A DNA stretch of 64,000 nucleotides, taken from NCBI GenBank assembly GCA_905250075.1, contig CAJNOP010000091.1, positions 515,019 through 579,018 on the forward strand, read 5' to 3'. Under the pieces are notes generated by a model, which did not search any database, was not told where the DNA came from, and worked only from the letters and a program-made list of their open reading frames with translations. The position numbers and the translations under genes were made by a program. Positions 38,257 through 52,336 of this stretch are shown here, one piece after another; the first letter of the stretch is position 1; each line of letters opens with the position of its first letter. The stretch comes from Rotaria sp. Silwood1. Taxonomy: Eukaryota > Rotifera > Eurotatoria > Philodinida > Philodinidae.

Positions 38257-40087
38257 TTATAGAGAAGAACTATTGGATGATAGGTGGCCATTTGATACTT
38301 CATTGACTGACCTTTGATTAGTTAAATCTGGTATTTCCTACAAAAGAAAATTAGAAGAAATTATGTTTTCCTTCCATCTCTCTCTCTTACCTTTTCATCA
38401 ATAATTGGATCAATTTTAAAATTATCACTGTATCTTGATATGCGCAACATGTTGATCAATTCAGCATTAAAATATTGAGGTTGATCATGAAGCTAAATGA
38501 ATTCCATATTCACAAAAACAACTATTACAATGAAAAACTATACTTTTAATGTAATTGATTGATCGAATAGAAATTCATTTTCACAATAAGTCATTGGTGT
38601 TACGTAAGTTACCAAAGCACCATATTTATTATCAAATATGGTAGAATCTTCATCTGATTTATTCTTAAACAAACGATAAGTACACGAGGCATATTTGATA
38701 TCGCCTAAAAAAATATATTTTACTAATCAATAGAAAAAAATCTAACTAGATAAATCTAACCAACTAATTTTTTCAAGTCTTCGTTAATCACTTTGATTGG
38801 ACTTTTTCTTATCAAACACGGTTTTGTAAAACCAGTATCAAGTGCTATTGCAATCAAATCACTTTCTACCAAAGCACCACTTAATCCTCCACCTAGTTTA
38901 TACACAAAAGTGGAAAGTGATTTTAGTTTTTCCCATTATAAAAAAAATGAAATTATTTCAATATATCGATCGATCACAAAAAATGAACGCAAAATACTCT
39001 TACCCCAAAGAATTTTATTGCTATGTAATTCTTTCGGAATCGGTCGATCAGCATACATATCACTGAAGTAAAATTCACCTCCAGGCTATGAATTAAAAAA
39101 ACATCCAACGTATAAGATTTATTAGATGATTTAAACAATATATAATACCATTTTTTTTTCTGAGAAATTAGTCAAAACAGAAAAAAAAAGAACTTTACAC
39201 TCCGAAGTATGAGTGAAATATTGTATTTCGAAGTACTGAAGTCTCATTTTTTTTCTCTCTGGCTTAACCTCAGTGCATATGTCAACTTACTTTTAACATT
39301 TCATATACTTGTTGTAAAACTTTCTTCTTATCAGGAGTTAAATTAACAACACAATTTGATCTAAAACAATAATGATACAGATCAAACTTTAAAGAAAAAG
39401 AAACGAAAAACAAAGTATACATACACAATAACATCGAATGAATTAGTTTTCATTCCAGAATCATCAGTAAGCTGTTCAATTTTACCCAAACGAAATTCAA
39501 CATTGGCTTTTTCAAAACCAAATGCTTTTGTATGATAATCAATAAAACGATTAGCAACATCAAGCTAAATTAGAAAGAAAAAGAAGAAGAATAATTCATT
39601 TGATGTTGATCAATATAAAATTTGATATACTTGTTCTTTAGTCATATCAACACCAACAACATATCCTTGAGCTCCAACAAGACTTGATAAAATATAAACA
39701 TCACGACCTGCTCCAGAACCAAGATCTAATACACGACAACCTTCAAGTTTTGGTGGGAAGACTAAACCACATCCATAATATCTATGAAGAAATAAAAATC
39801 TTCTTTTAATATTCTGCTATAGACTAGAAAATTATTGGAATGAAATTTTAGCTATTTTGATACTGTATTATTGTCTTTCAAATGTATTTAAAATACTTTG
39901 TTTTAACGTATCTATTTCCCTCAATGGAAACTCACTTTGCTACAACCTCTGGATGAATCTTTTTTAGAATATCTTTGATAAAAGAAGGTACATCAGCCTT
40001 TGAACAACAAACATCTGTTTTTGAACCAGTTGATTGCTGTAGTTCTACACCATAATAATTCTGGACGTTTTCATGTATATTTGTCAT
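38257..40087 (-). CDS. AS3MT: Arsenite methyltransferase copy A (missing one catalytic Cys)
   Basis: Nine exons (39936-40087, 39631-39781, 39425-39564, 39291-39360, 39004-39085, 38761-38892, 38544-38704, 38391-38492, 38257-38337) give 356 aa. AS3MT uses S-adenosylmethionine to methylate trivalent arsenic in the cytosol. The SAM motif LDLGSGAGRD and VVGVDMT are intact, as are YYGCG (equivalent of human Cys61) and SNCVVNL (Cys156). CTYRLFK marks the C-terminal domain. The motif that carries Cys206 in human AS3MT, WGECLGGA, is here WGGGLSGA: both Glu and Cys became Gly. The C-terminus ends SSNSSSL instead of a Cys-rich tail. Splice positions match copy B exactly. Exons 1 (second half) to 4 and their introns are almost identical to copy B, while exons 5-9 are diverged. 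The ATG is preceded by TTTTCTCAG 15 nt upstream. The gene is intact, so an altered function is possible. Confidence 0.92.
39282..40010 (-). repeat. 729-bp near-identical tract, AS3MT copy A side
   Basis: This segment matches 41726-42454 in inverted orientation with about six substitutions and no indels. It spans the end of exon 1, introns 1-3, exons 2-4 and nine bases of intron 4. Identity drops sharply on both sides. Confidence 0.9.
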
Positions 40088-41648
40088 GATGATATAAATT
40101 GTTCTGAGAAAAGATGTGGCATACTCGTTCTTTTATACTTTTGTAATCATGATGAATGAAACACGATATGACCAACAAATCTTTATTCTATTTGCTCGAT
40201 CATGTTAGATAAGAGTGAGTCAATAATTCAAATGCATACTATGTCTATTTTTTCCACAACAAGCAATTGCCGTTAGCTGCTGATCAATTTTTGACAAAAA
40301 ATAATATCTTATTTTTCTGACTTTTATCAGAGGTCATACATAAAGGATATCCAGTTGAAGCGGATCAAACATTTCCGAACATACCAACACTTCCTATGAA
40401 TATTTTCCTTTTTTTTCACAAAATTTTCGGCAAAAGAAAAATCAGTTGAATATGAATATGACGTTGAACAATTGAAGATTATGCTGCGTAAACAGATAGT
40501 TATTTTATCAAGCAGTTAGATGTGATTTTTGACTGCCATTGATATTTAACTTCATTTTTTGTTTTTTGTGTTACTTTTTTTGTGCGTGTCAAGATGCAAT
40601 ATATTTATAAACAAAAACTTAGCTATAGATTATAGTTTAATTTATTGTCTGTTGTTTTTTTTTTTTACTGAACATCCACGCGAGAACGAGCAAATATATG
40701 AAATTCAACAAATCGGGACAGAAAACAGGATCAAAAAATACGATTTTTACGTTAATGGCCTCTATGAATGACTCCTAAACAGAGACGTTATTTAAAAAAT
40801 GAATTGAAAGTTTCTTATATAATGCAAATAGTAACATTTCAACAAAAAAAAAAAACACTAAAAAATACGACTATAGGAAACCGTTAGTGTTGGTCTTAGG
40901 AAAAAACATTTCAAGTGTTAATTTTTTTATGTCAAAACTAGATAAAATTCATCTGAAGTTTTTCACGATGTCATAAGTTTAATAATATAAAGAACAAAGT
41001 TCTTTTGAATTTCATTATCGTAAGTAGCATTGGCATTGCTATAATGCATTTGTGTGAAATTTAAGAATCAGATAGTTCATATTCTTTTGCATGAGAATTT
41101 GTCAAGAATACTTATGTACATTTCATAGTCATCAGAATAAAAATCATGAAGTAGTTTCATTAGCTATTTTAGAGTTTAAGAGTTGTTTCATCTATATTTA
41201 CGATTAGATATGATCAATGGATGTTGAAGAACCCTATAACGAAATGAAACAAACCTTTACCCATACAAGAGGATGTTCAATAATTATTAATACTAATTCA
41301 TCATTATAATAATTCAAATGCTTGTTTTTCAATCTAAATTATGTTCAACTCGAACAACATATAGATTTCAGTAGATCATCTTTATCGTTTTCGTCTTTCT
41401 GATCATATGTGGTGCATTAGGTGGCGCTTCTATAATCATTGATGGTAAATAAATGATTGGCATTTTTTTTGCTTCGTCACGCACAACACAAAGTATCTAG
41501 AGCATTTTCATTGGCCAATCAGAAGTCGACAAATGATAAGAAAACATGTCAAGTCATATTTGACTCAAAAAAAAACATTCGAGGTACATAAAAACAGTAT
41601 TCTGTCTTATCTTTTTGCATATTCACTAGCAAAGGAACGCAAATCGTC
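40088..41648. promoter_or_regulatory. Shared divergent upstream region of the two AS3MT genes
   Basis: The two AS3MT genes point away from each other across 1.56 kb, so this interval must hold both promoters. No palindromic similarity between the two upstream halves was noticed, although the coding parts are inverted copies. No specific metal- or arsenic-response element was recognised. The frame at 40559-40771 is not gene-like. Confidence 0.45.
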
Positions 41649-44216
41649 ATGACGAATGTACATGAAGACGTGCAAAATTATTATGGACAACAACTACAGC
41701 AAACAACTGATTTAAAAACCGATGCTTGTTGTTCAAAGGCTGATGTACCTTCTTTTATCAAAGATATTTTAAAAAAGATTCATCCAGAGGTTGTAGCAAA
41801 GTGAGTTTCCATTGAGGGAAATAGATACGTTAAAACAAAGTATTTTAAATACATTTGAAAGACAATAATACAGTATCAAAATAGCTAAAATTTCATTCCA
41901 ATAATTTTCTAGTCTATAGCAGAATATTAAAAGAAGATTTTTATTTCTTCATAGATATTATGGATGTGGTTTAGTCTTCCCACCAAAACTTGAAGGTTGT
42001 CGTGTATTAGATCTTGGTTCTGGAGCAGGTCGTGATGTTTATATTTTATCAAGTCTTGTTGGAGCTCAAGGATATGTTGTTGGTGTTGATATGACTAAAG
42101 AACAAGTATATCAAATTTTGTATTAATCAACATCAAATGAATTATTCTTCTTCTTTTTCTTTCTAATTTAGCTTGATGTTGCTAATCGTTTTATTGATTA
42201 TCATACAAAAGCATTTGGTTTTGAAAAAGCCAATGTTGAATTTCGTTTGGGTAAAATTGAACAGCTTACTGATGATTCTGGAATGAAAACTAATTCATTT
42301 GATGTTATTGTGTATGTATACTTTGTTTCTCGTTTCTTTTTCTTTAAAGTTTGATCTGTATCATTATTGTTTTAGATCAAATTGTGTTGTTAATTTAAGT
42401 CCTGATAAGAAGAAAGTTTTACAACAAGTATATGAAATGTTAAAAGTAAGTTGATTGATGGAGAGAGATAAAGTATTCTCGTTTTTATTCCGATTTATTT
42501 CTTTGTAACAGACAATAATATTCAAGTTAAGCGAAGGAAATAATAAATCGATTTTGAGTTCAAACTATGTGCATTATATAAAATCAAATTAGCTATGAAT
42601 ACCTGGAAAAGAGTTTGCGCTCTGAGCTTATTGCTGTTGGAGATACTGCAATTTTATGGTAATTTTTAAATGAATGTCGTGGTCCAGAAAACATGATTGT
42701 TGAATTTCGGCATAAAAATTTGCATAGAGACAGATCTTCATAAGAATCAGTTGTCGTGGATGTTTGCATCTTGTCGCTATTTCCATCATAAGATAGATGT
42801 ATGATAATAGTGTGTCTTTTGTATTGCTCATATAAACAGGCAGGTTTCATGCTCTTATCTCAGGATAGGAGCAAATTAAATAATGTAAAACTTTTAGAAT
42901 AAATTCCTGTCGCTACGGCCTCTCTCCATGAAAAGTTTTAAGTCAAATACTTCTCATGAATTATTATTTGAAAAGCGAGTCCATCAGGAAAATTATATAC
43001 AGTTTTACAGTTGCAAAGGTGGTGATTCTTGAGTCGAAGCCAGTTCTTTTATTCGCCGGATCAGATGAGCATCATTAGTCTTTACTTTGACATTATATTA
43101 TGAGATCATTGGTTTTGATTTGCATTCAGAGTTCCTTATTCGTATTGTTAAAGTCTACTACAGGTGGAAGGCCATAGTAAAAGCTGTAAGTTTCTATCTT
43201 TTATCGATAAGAAATTGCAGGAGAGAGTAAACGATTAATCAAGCATATATAATAAAAGTTTCTTTTTGTTTATAGCCTGGAGGTGAATTTTACTTCAGTG
43301 ATGTTTATGCTGATCGACCGGTACCGGAAGATTTACGGCAAAATAAGATTCTCTGGGGTAAGAATCTATAAAAATATTTTATTTTTGTAATATTTCACGT
43401 TTCTACGAAAATAGAATTTTTCATATTTTCATATATTATTATTGGATAAAATGGTCAATGTATAAAATTTCAAACTAGAGAAATCTTCTTTCTATGAGTT
43501 TTTTATATCTTTTAAATACTCATTACATACAATGTTCATTTGTCCATTTAATGTTAAATATTTACTATAGGCGAATGTCTAAGTGGTGCTATCTGTGAAA
43601 GTGATTTGATTTCGGGTGCACTTGAAGTTGGTTTCACACGACCAATATTGGTGGCAACAGATCCAATTGGTATCAACAATGTAGAATTACAAAAATTACT
43701 TGGTTCGATTTTTCTTGTCTATTCATTTTTCATTCAATGAATGAATTATACATTCGTATAGGTGATATCAAATTCACATCATGTACTTATCGTTTATTCA
43801 AGAGTAAATCTATTGACAAGTCAACAAACTCCGATGATAAGCTTGGTGCTTTGGTAACTTATCAAACATCAATTGTTCATTATGAAAATGAATTTCAATT
43901 TAACGAGTCAATTACATTCAAGGTATAGTTTTGATGATTGTATGTATTCAATTACGATGTTTATTATTTAGCTTCATGGTGAACCACAATATCTTAATGC
44001 AGAATTGGTTAAAATGTTACGCATGTCAAGATATAGTGATAATTTTAAATTTGAACCAATTACTGATGAAAAGGTATAAGAATGGGAGAGAAAAATTTAT
44101 TTATTGTAATTTTTCTTTTTTTCTAGCAAATTCCAAATACAACCAAGCAAGTATCCAATCAACAAAAAACAAATGATCAATCATCATCTAGTTGTTGTCG
44201 TCCAGGAACGTGTTAA
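41649..44216 (+). CDS. AS3MT: Arsenite methyltransferase copy B (all key Cys present)
   Basis: Nine exons (41649-41800, 41955-42105, 42172-42311, 42376-42445, 43276-43357, 43571-43702, 43762-43922, 43972-44073, 44127-44216) give 359 aa, close to the 375 aa of human AS3MT. The methyltransferase core has YYGCG, LDLGSGAGRD, VVGVDMT, SNCVVNLSPDKK, PGGEFYFSDVY and WGECLSGA, so the equivalents of human Cys61, Cys156 and Cys206 are present. An N-terminal CC pair could serve as the Cys32 equivalent. The C-terminal domain has FTSCTYRLFK, and the protein ends CCRPGTC, like the Cys-rich tail of animal AS3MT. Intron 4 (42446-43275, 830 nt) is about 625 nt longer than its counterpart in copy A. An AATAAA follows the stop at about 44230. 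This is the copy most likely to detoxify arsenic. Confidence 0.95.
41726..42454 (+). repeat. 729-bp near-identical tract, AS3MT copy B side
   Basis: Inverted partner of 39282-40010. Intron 1 (154 nt) and exon 2 (151 nt) show no difference by eye. The six substitutions fall in exon 1, intron 2 (two), exon 3, intron 3 and exon 4. Confidence 0.9.
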
Positions 44217-45642
44217 TTAAACATGTGCAAATAAACTTCAAAACAAGATTCTTGACATTTCGTTTTAGTCAAACATACACTTTTTATTTTGTGAAGTGAT
44301 AATTATTACTCTCTAAAAATAAATAGAAAACTAGTATAATCAGGATTCATATATAATCTACTAGATCTTATTTAATTGATATTTAAGATAGTTAACAGAA
44401 ATTTTGAAAATATTGGTATTAAAATCAGAATTTTGTGTTCTTTCCCAATATGATTTCAAAATTTTTGTACGACTTCTGATTCATATGTTGTAGGTCGATG
44501 TTTTTTCGGCACGTAAATTATTTTCGTGTATGAAAAATTGCTAATTGAAATATAGGAATGAAAATCAGTTCGATCATGATCAAGAAATTTATTGTATTTG
44601 AGAACAGGTCACAAAAATGCAAAGCAATATTGTTTTAATAAAAGAATTCTACAAATAATGGTAAACTACATAACGAAGTAATTTAATACATGTAGAGGAA
44701 AATGCACAATCAAAAAAGTAAACACGTCGTGTCATTATGAAAAACGCATTCATGTATACATTGACAGTTATAACATTTGAAACTGATGCTACATTTCATT
44801 CCAGTATCATCAACAACAAGCAAATGTATATTTAACGAAATTGATCGAATTCTAAAAGGAGAAAGACATGAAGTGAACCACAGAGTCATTTGTCTTTTTT
44901 TTGTTGCTGTTATGGAAAACAACTAAACAATGTACTTTTTCAAATAAAATAAAAGTTTGAAAACTACTATTTTTCGAATGTCGATTAACTATCTTCTATT
45001 GATCAAATCCTAAGATATAAATATCGTCAAATAATTTTGTATGAATCAAATTTTGATTATTCTATGTGAAATCGAGTAAAACTAAGAGAGAGAGAGTGCT
45101 TCCACACGATACTCGCACTCTCATACTCAGTGTGCTGGATGTCTAGGGATGTGTGTATCGTATAGAAGAACCGATGATTTATCTTCACACACAATGATAA
45201 TTTATTTATGCACTTACAATAAACATATGATCGAATATTCTTTTAAAAGAAAAATGTTTGATTTGACCTAGTTTTCGCCTATATTTCGTTCTCGTTTTTT
45301 TACATCTTTCTTTATTCTGTTTAATTTGAAAACAAAATCAAATGACCGTAATTCCGTTATTCAAAATCATTTGTTAAATTATTGTTTTGTTTTATTTTCT
45401 TCATCATAAACAATATATCATCTTCATCTTTGTATAAACTGATCTTTCTCTTTGATACAACGAATCGATTATATGATGAATACATATGCCTGGATCAAGG
45501 CATCAAACATTGTCGAATAATGAATCTTTACTATTCAAATATATGAAAAGTTCTCTCTATCTCTCTATCCTTTTTATACCATATCATGATTATGTATAAA
45601 TAGACTTCGATCAGATGTGAATATTCACTATCAATCGAACAC
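44217..45642. other. Intergenic region
   Basis: No gene was recognised. A small GC-richer patch at 45090-45200 has an imperfect inverted pair (TCCACACGATAC and GTGTGTATCGTATAG) and resembles the other GTGTG-type repeats. The region ends with TATAAA-like sequence (45594-45601) upstream of the kinase. Confidence 0.5.
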
Positions 45643-47156
<1,514 letters not shown>

Positions 47157-50100
47157 TAATAGATTATTCCAAACAAACAAATAAACAAAAAATTGACTGA
47201 AATTTTTAGAAATTTTCTTCTCTAAGACAAAAGAGAGAAGGAATGTTTTGTATTTGTTGTCATTCAAGAAGAGTTTATTTTCTTCTTATATTATTTATGT
47301 TTTATGAGATCTCATTTTTTTTAATGTGAGTGAGTTTTGTTTATTACGTACGTTTTATGCTTGTTCTTCTTTTCTTTTATTGTATTTTATCAAGTAGGTT
47401 TAGTATCTATTCTTCTCCTTGATTATTATATTTATATTGATATTAGTTTTATCATTAATTACATTGATTCGTGCATCATTGTTGCAGCGTTTCATCTTAT
47501 TAAAAAAAAATATATATATTATCCGTACCAACAATGAAACTATTCAATCAATCATTCTTTTATATAAAAATGATTATCAAATATTTAGTACAATTTATTT
47601 GCTGTTATTTTCCATAATATCAAAAGCACAACTAAGATTCTTTTTATGAACCAATAGAAAACGAAAAGCATGCTATAGAATGTGACGAAAAATGTTTGAG
47701 CTAACTTTGTGTAGTTTTAGTCAAGAAAGTACTATAAAGATAGCACAGGATATGTACCCATGTGCATTCACAGGCGTAGAAGAAGAGGGTAAAGTCGTTG
47801 AGTGATGAAGTTGGTTTCTGTCGAAATTGAATTTCTTATTCTTCCAATAGTCAATTTCAATATCCCATATCTTTTGCCAGCTAATAAGCCTACTCGAGTT
47901 AGATATGTATCCAAAATTTCAGACTTTATTATATTTGCCTAAGGAAAATATCAGCGATGCAGTTATTCAATTCTAAGCCTTATAATTGACTTTTGCAGAT
48001 TAATCATTCCATGTAAGCCACTATCAGACTTGCTGAATCTAGGTCGTCAGATTTTTACTTAATTTAACATGTTATTCTGAATAAGTTAAACAACAAAAGC
48101 ATGAACTTTGGTCACACGAGTACACTCAAATGTGCTTTGCATATCGGCATAGATTCATCAAAACGAATATAGTTCTTTTCAGATATTTCTAATCATTGTC
48201 TATGATTACATGTGACAGAAAGAAGAACAAAGAAAAATTCAAGCAATAAAGTCAAGCAGAAAACAAAGAGATAAATCGTTATGAGTGCAAGGAAAACAGG
48301 AAAATGGTACATATGTAAATTAGAGAAAGAATGATATTAATTGCCAAAAGCAAGTCATACCCCTATGCACATATTGGTTTTCTTCACCTTTCAATTAATT
48401 TAAGACACTACTAAAAAAAAACTAATGTGTTGTTTCTCACCACGAATATTTCTTTGCATGACTTACATGATTGAAAAATGTTGTATGTTGATATCATTTT
48501 TTCCAAATTACTCATATACTTACCAATAATTCAACAATCATGGAAGTCATTTCCGTTACTACTCATTATCAACTCATATTTCTTTGCCATCGGCAATGAT
48601 ATTAATCATGCTGGAAAAAGTATGTACTATTTCCATAGAAATCAATATCGATAGATAGGTATATAAATAACACGTTAGACAACCATCGTTGCTATTCACA
48701 AAATGTTTATCTGCTGTTGTTGCTATGTTATTTGTTTCAAAAGTGGACCAATGGGTCAACTACAACCATATATTGGTTTTTATCCAGTATTAATCATCTA
48801 ATGCGAAGACTGAATCAAGATTGATGTGACTTGTCGCAAGATACAAACGATTCATATTCATCTTATTCTGCTTGTTTCTATAAGTGTGACCAACTCGTTT
48901 AAATATACATAATCAAGAGTATTAGTATTTCATAGACATATATTATTCAACTCATTATTCCTGAAAAAAATGAAGTTTACCAATTATTTTACATTGACTG
49001 TTAGATAGAAGAAATATCTTCTATCATTTCGTTCTGATATTATAAATATCAAAATGTGATTATGGTCTTTTTGTTTGTTTGTTTTTTTTACATTCATTTT
49101 GGAGTGTTTTATTTGAATCGTTTGTGATATTCAGCCTTTCAAAAGACAAATAAATGCATGCAATCTATCTCGACCGAACTTACTATTAGATGTATTATGT
49201 TATAGTTTTTATTAATTCTATATGCAACTGAAATGAATGAATGAAATCTCGTCAAATGGAAATTATGCTATCAGTAGCTTTGTTTGTTTTAACAAAAACT
49301 TGATGAGAAGAGTGTTAAAAAAACTAATGACTGTAGGAATGTTCATGAAAAATAATATCAATGAAAAAAAATGAAGTTTATTCAATAAATTTTTGTCAAA
49401 AGAATCGATATTGAGATGATATTTCGAGATCTAATCCTTCATAAAAAGACATGATTTGTCACTTGCTATCTCATTCGTTAACCAAATTTTTGATGATTTT
49501 TGACATCATCTGCTTCAAAGAAATACACTGATATCAGAAAAAAGGGAAGTATTTTTTATTTTTTACTTTATTGATCATGCATCCCAGAACTCTTGAGAAA
49601 AGTACATTTTAATCATTTGCTTGTTTTTTGGTTTGAAAGAAAATGTCACGATGCAATGTCTGACTGGATTCGTTTCTTCAAATAAGCTTTTGTATAATTA
49701 TATAGAAAAGCATTTCTATAGATAGATAAATATTTTTTGAGTTTCTCGAGATATTGAACTTATTATTCTTTTTCGCCGCATAAAAATTAAGAATTAAAAA
49801 ACAAAGTGCTGTTGTCGGACAAGCTCTATCAGATATAAAATAAGATGAAACTTATAGAATGAAGACCCATAGAGAATTTGGATTATTTAATGAACCATTT
49901 TTAGTCTTTATTTGTTGAATATCTTCTGCAAACATTATGATATGAAACTGAAAATTTTAACATAATCTATCCACTATAATCCAACATATTCTGAGAATTT
50001 CATGCGATTTGAATGCATCTGGACCAAAATAAAGAAATAATGACGACTAAATAACAAGTAAATGAAAATTTAAATAACAATATTTCTTTTTTTTTTTCAT

Positions 50101-51230
50101 ATATAATTCAAACGTACAGTAGAACAGGAAACTTAAGTACATTTATTATTGGTATTAGGAATAAATTTAGCTATTTTACATTGATTTTATAGTTTTGTCA
50201 ATATATCATCTTATATTTTAATCTCATATTAATACAAGATTTATATTGTCATTTATTTGTTGTTTGGTGGTCATTATCACTTCTAGCAAAAGTTTCGCAA
50301 CATTTTTTGTTTTTTGCATGTAACTCTATCCAAGAACATAATAAAATATTTACCATATTCTTCAAAAGATATGCTCTTAAATGTTCTACTCGGATCACAA
50401 GATCAAATCTTTATAACCATTTTTGAAAACTTCAACAGGCTACTAACACTGAACATGTATATTATCGGGTTATATCTCACGAAGAAAAATGGGAAAATTC
50501 TCTTTTGTGATTGACAACTAACGTCATTTTTACTCATTATAGTCAGGCGTTAGTGCATTGATCTCACTGTTTTTAAATAATGGGTTCGAGAGCAACACAT
50601 CATAAAATGCTTTATTTTAGAGAGAAGCATCTAGCTCAATTGACACAAACATTATTTTTCACTTGTACCCAAGATCAGAATGAGTAATAATCCTCATGCT
50701 CTGACAGCCGTATTAAATTTCTAATTCATTTCAAACATTATAGCCATAACGAATTAACAATAATTATTAAAATCGAAATTCAATAATTTTCGACATTTCC
50801 TAATTTTGTCTTGTAGGCAATAATACGATCATTACAGTGTTTTGTGTTAGCACTGTATTAAAATTTTGAAAATAGTAATGAAGATTTGCTGTTGTGATCC
50901 GAATAGAACATTAAATGACGCATGTTTTGAAAAGAAATAAATATCATAAAACTTTCGTCACACATGGTATTTCTTTATTTATCATTAAGTATTTATTGTT
51001 CTTGAATTTGAACACAAAGCGATAATCGTGTTTGAAAGTTGACATTCCCTATTGCAAAACATCTTAAAATAAAATTTATTCAATACACTACATTTTCTTT
51101 TGTTGTTAATGTTTGACTGAATCGCAGAAGATTTTCTTTTGCAACTGTGAATATTTTTATTCATACACAAAGACACAACTACTATGAAAAACAATGTTTA
51201 CAAAAAAAAAGTCGATAGTAACCAAGTTGG
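47157..51230. other. 4-kb intergenic region, nothing recognised
   Basis: Only short AT-rich frames without domains or joinable splice sites are present (for example 47337-47649, 48574-48759, 50314-50514). No repeat with clear arms and no convincing RNA gene was seen. Confidence 0.5.
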
Positions 51231-51452
51231 TTATTTCTTATCGTTTGAACTATCTGTACCGGTATCTTTCATTAATGTTTGTATATAATCAGTTGCTGAT
51301 CGAACAACATCATAATCCGACATTCCTTTCGCATTTGAATTAGGCAATAATGAACGTAATTGATCTAATGATGATTCATATGTATTATTTGTATTCGAAT
51401 TTGATGACGATGATGATGATGATGATGCTACTGATGAATTATTCGATGACAT
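51231..51452 (-). CDS. Small Id-like helix-loop-helix protein (73 aa)
   Basis: A single-exon frame runs from ATG 51452 to TAA 51231. A Ser/Asn-rich N-terminus (about 27 residues) precedes a helix-loop-helix: helix 1 about YESSLDQLRSLLPN, loop SNAKGMS, helix 2 DYDVVRSATDYIQTLMKD. The order LRSLLP...DVVRSATDYIQTL parallels the HLH of Id proteins (LKELVP...VEILQHVIDYIRDL). There is no basic DNA-binding segment before helix 1, which in Id proteins means dominant-negative dimerisation with bHLH factors. The tail is short and polar. The assignment rests on pattern similarity only; chance resemblance in a real small protein is the main alternative. Confidence 0.55.
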   Translation of the reverse strand: MSSNNSSVASSSSSSSSNSNTNNTYESSLDQLRSLLPNSNAKGMSDYDVVRSATDYIQTLMKDTGTDSSNDKK

Positions 51453-51747
51453 TGAAATGAGATTTATAATGTAAAATTGATTACGTGAATTAAATATTGA
51501 ACTAAATGTCTTTCAACAATGAATAGACAAAAGAAAATTTAAACGGACAGGTGTGCCAAACAAAGAACGAAAGAAAGAAAAAACATGTTAGTCGACTTTT
51601 TTTTTCCGCTCATATCTATCTATCAGTTCAACATGGACGGACAGGTCAAAATTTCTATAAGTGCCCTTATGTTTAATCATTCGTCATTTATTTTATCAAT
51701 AAATGAATACATTTAAAAAAAAAGAAAGAAAGACCTTTTCTTTTCGT

Positions 51748-52324
51748 TTATTTAACTTTAACAAATTTAAATTCAAGTTCATTAATGGCTACAGGTTGTT
51801 TAGCTTTTTCATCATAATCCATCCATTCTTTATTTTCGGACAAATCAATTTGACCAAATTTCGTACTAGATTCAACACCTTGACATGTCCATCCGTCACC
51901 TTAGAAAAAACAAGAAAACGAGAGTAATTTCTCATATATATATATATTTAATAAAAAAATGATTTTGTTTTTTACCTGGTTGCCAATCAACTGGTTCAAT
52001 ACCACGACATTCAAATATAACAAGTGTCTTAAAAGTATGATTATCCGAATCATCAGTTGTATAATTCATTGGTGGTTTAACTGGTTCAATATTTAGATTT
52101 GCTTCTTGTGAACAAAATTTACATTTCATTAAAAAATTAGCTTCACCACGACTTCCAGATATGCTTGATGATTGTTTTATATTAATATCATGATATGTAT
52201 CAGAATGTGTATGACATTTTGTACAATCTAATTTTAAATACCAGATAAAATCATCAAAAGATTCTATATGAAAATCTGTGACATTGTCAAGATTTGCTTT
52301 TATTTGAAGTGCTATCTTCACCAT
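51748..52324 (-). CDS. CZIB: CXXC zinc-binding protein CZIB (UPF0587/C1orf123 family)
   Basis: Two exons, 51976-52324 and 51748-51899, are joined by a 76-nt intron in phase 1 and give 166 aa, against about 160 aa in human. The start MVKIALQIKANLDNV is typical of the family. Two CxxC knuckles bind zinc: Cys34/Cys37 (CTKC) and Cys68/Cys71 (CKFC). Then come FECRGIEPVDWQPG and, in exon 2, GVESSTKF, WMDYDEKA and the C-terminal FKFVKVK. CZIB is a conserved eukaryotic cytosolic protein of beta-barrel fold whose cellular role is still poorly defined. The ATG immediately follows the acceptor TTTCTTTTAG. It is on the same strand as the HLH gene, with about 295 bp between them. Confidence 0.95.
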
Positions 52325-52336
52325 CTAAAAGAAAAA
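52325..52336 (-). promoter_or_regulatory. Splice acceptor abutting the CZIB start codon
   Basis: Reading the minus strand, TTTTTCTTTTAG ends exactly at the ATG. As at the SRCAP-type gene, the untranslated leader must come from another exon or a trans-spliced leader. Confidence 0.6.

Noticed and set aside
38257..44216. Whole AS3MT region read as one large assembly palindrome
   Set aside because: Identity is confined to a 729-bp tract; the flanking exons, intron 4 and upstream regions differ, so a simple assembly fold-over is unlikely.
50540..50600. GGGTTCGAG preceded by a possible stem, tRNA-like
   Set aside because: It lacks an A-box, an acceptor stem and a proper anticodon arm; no tRNA can be folded.
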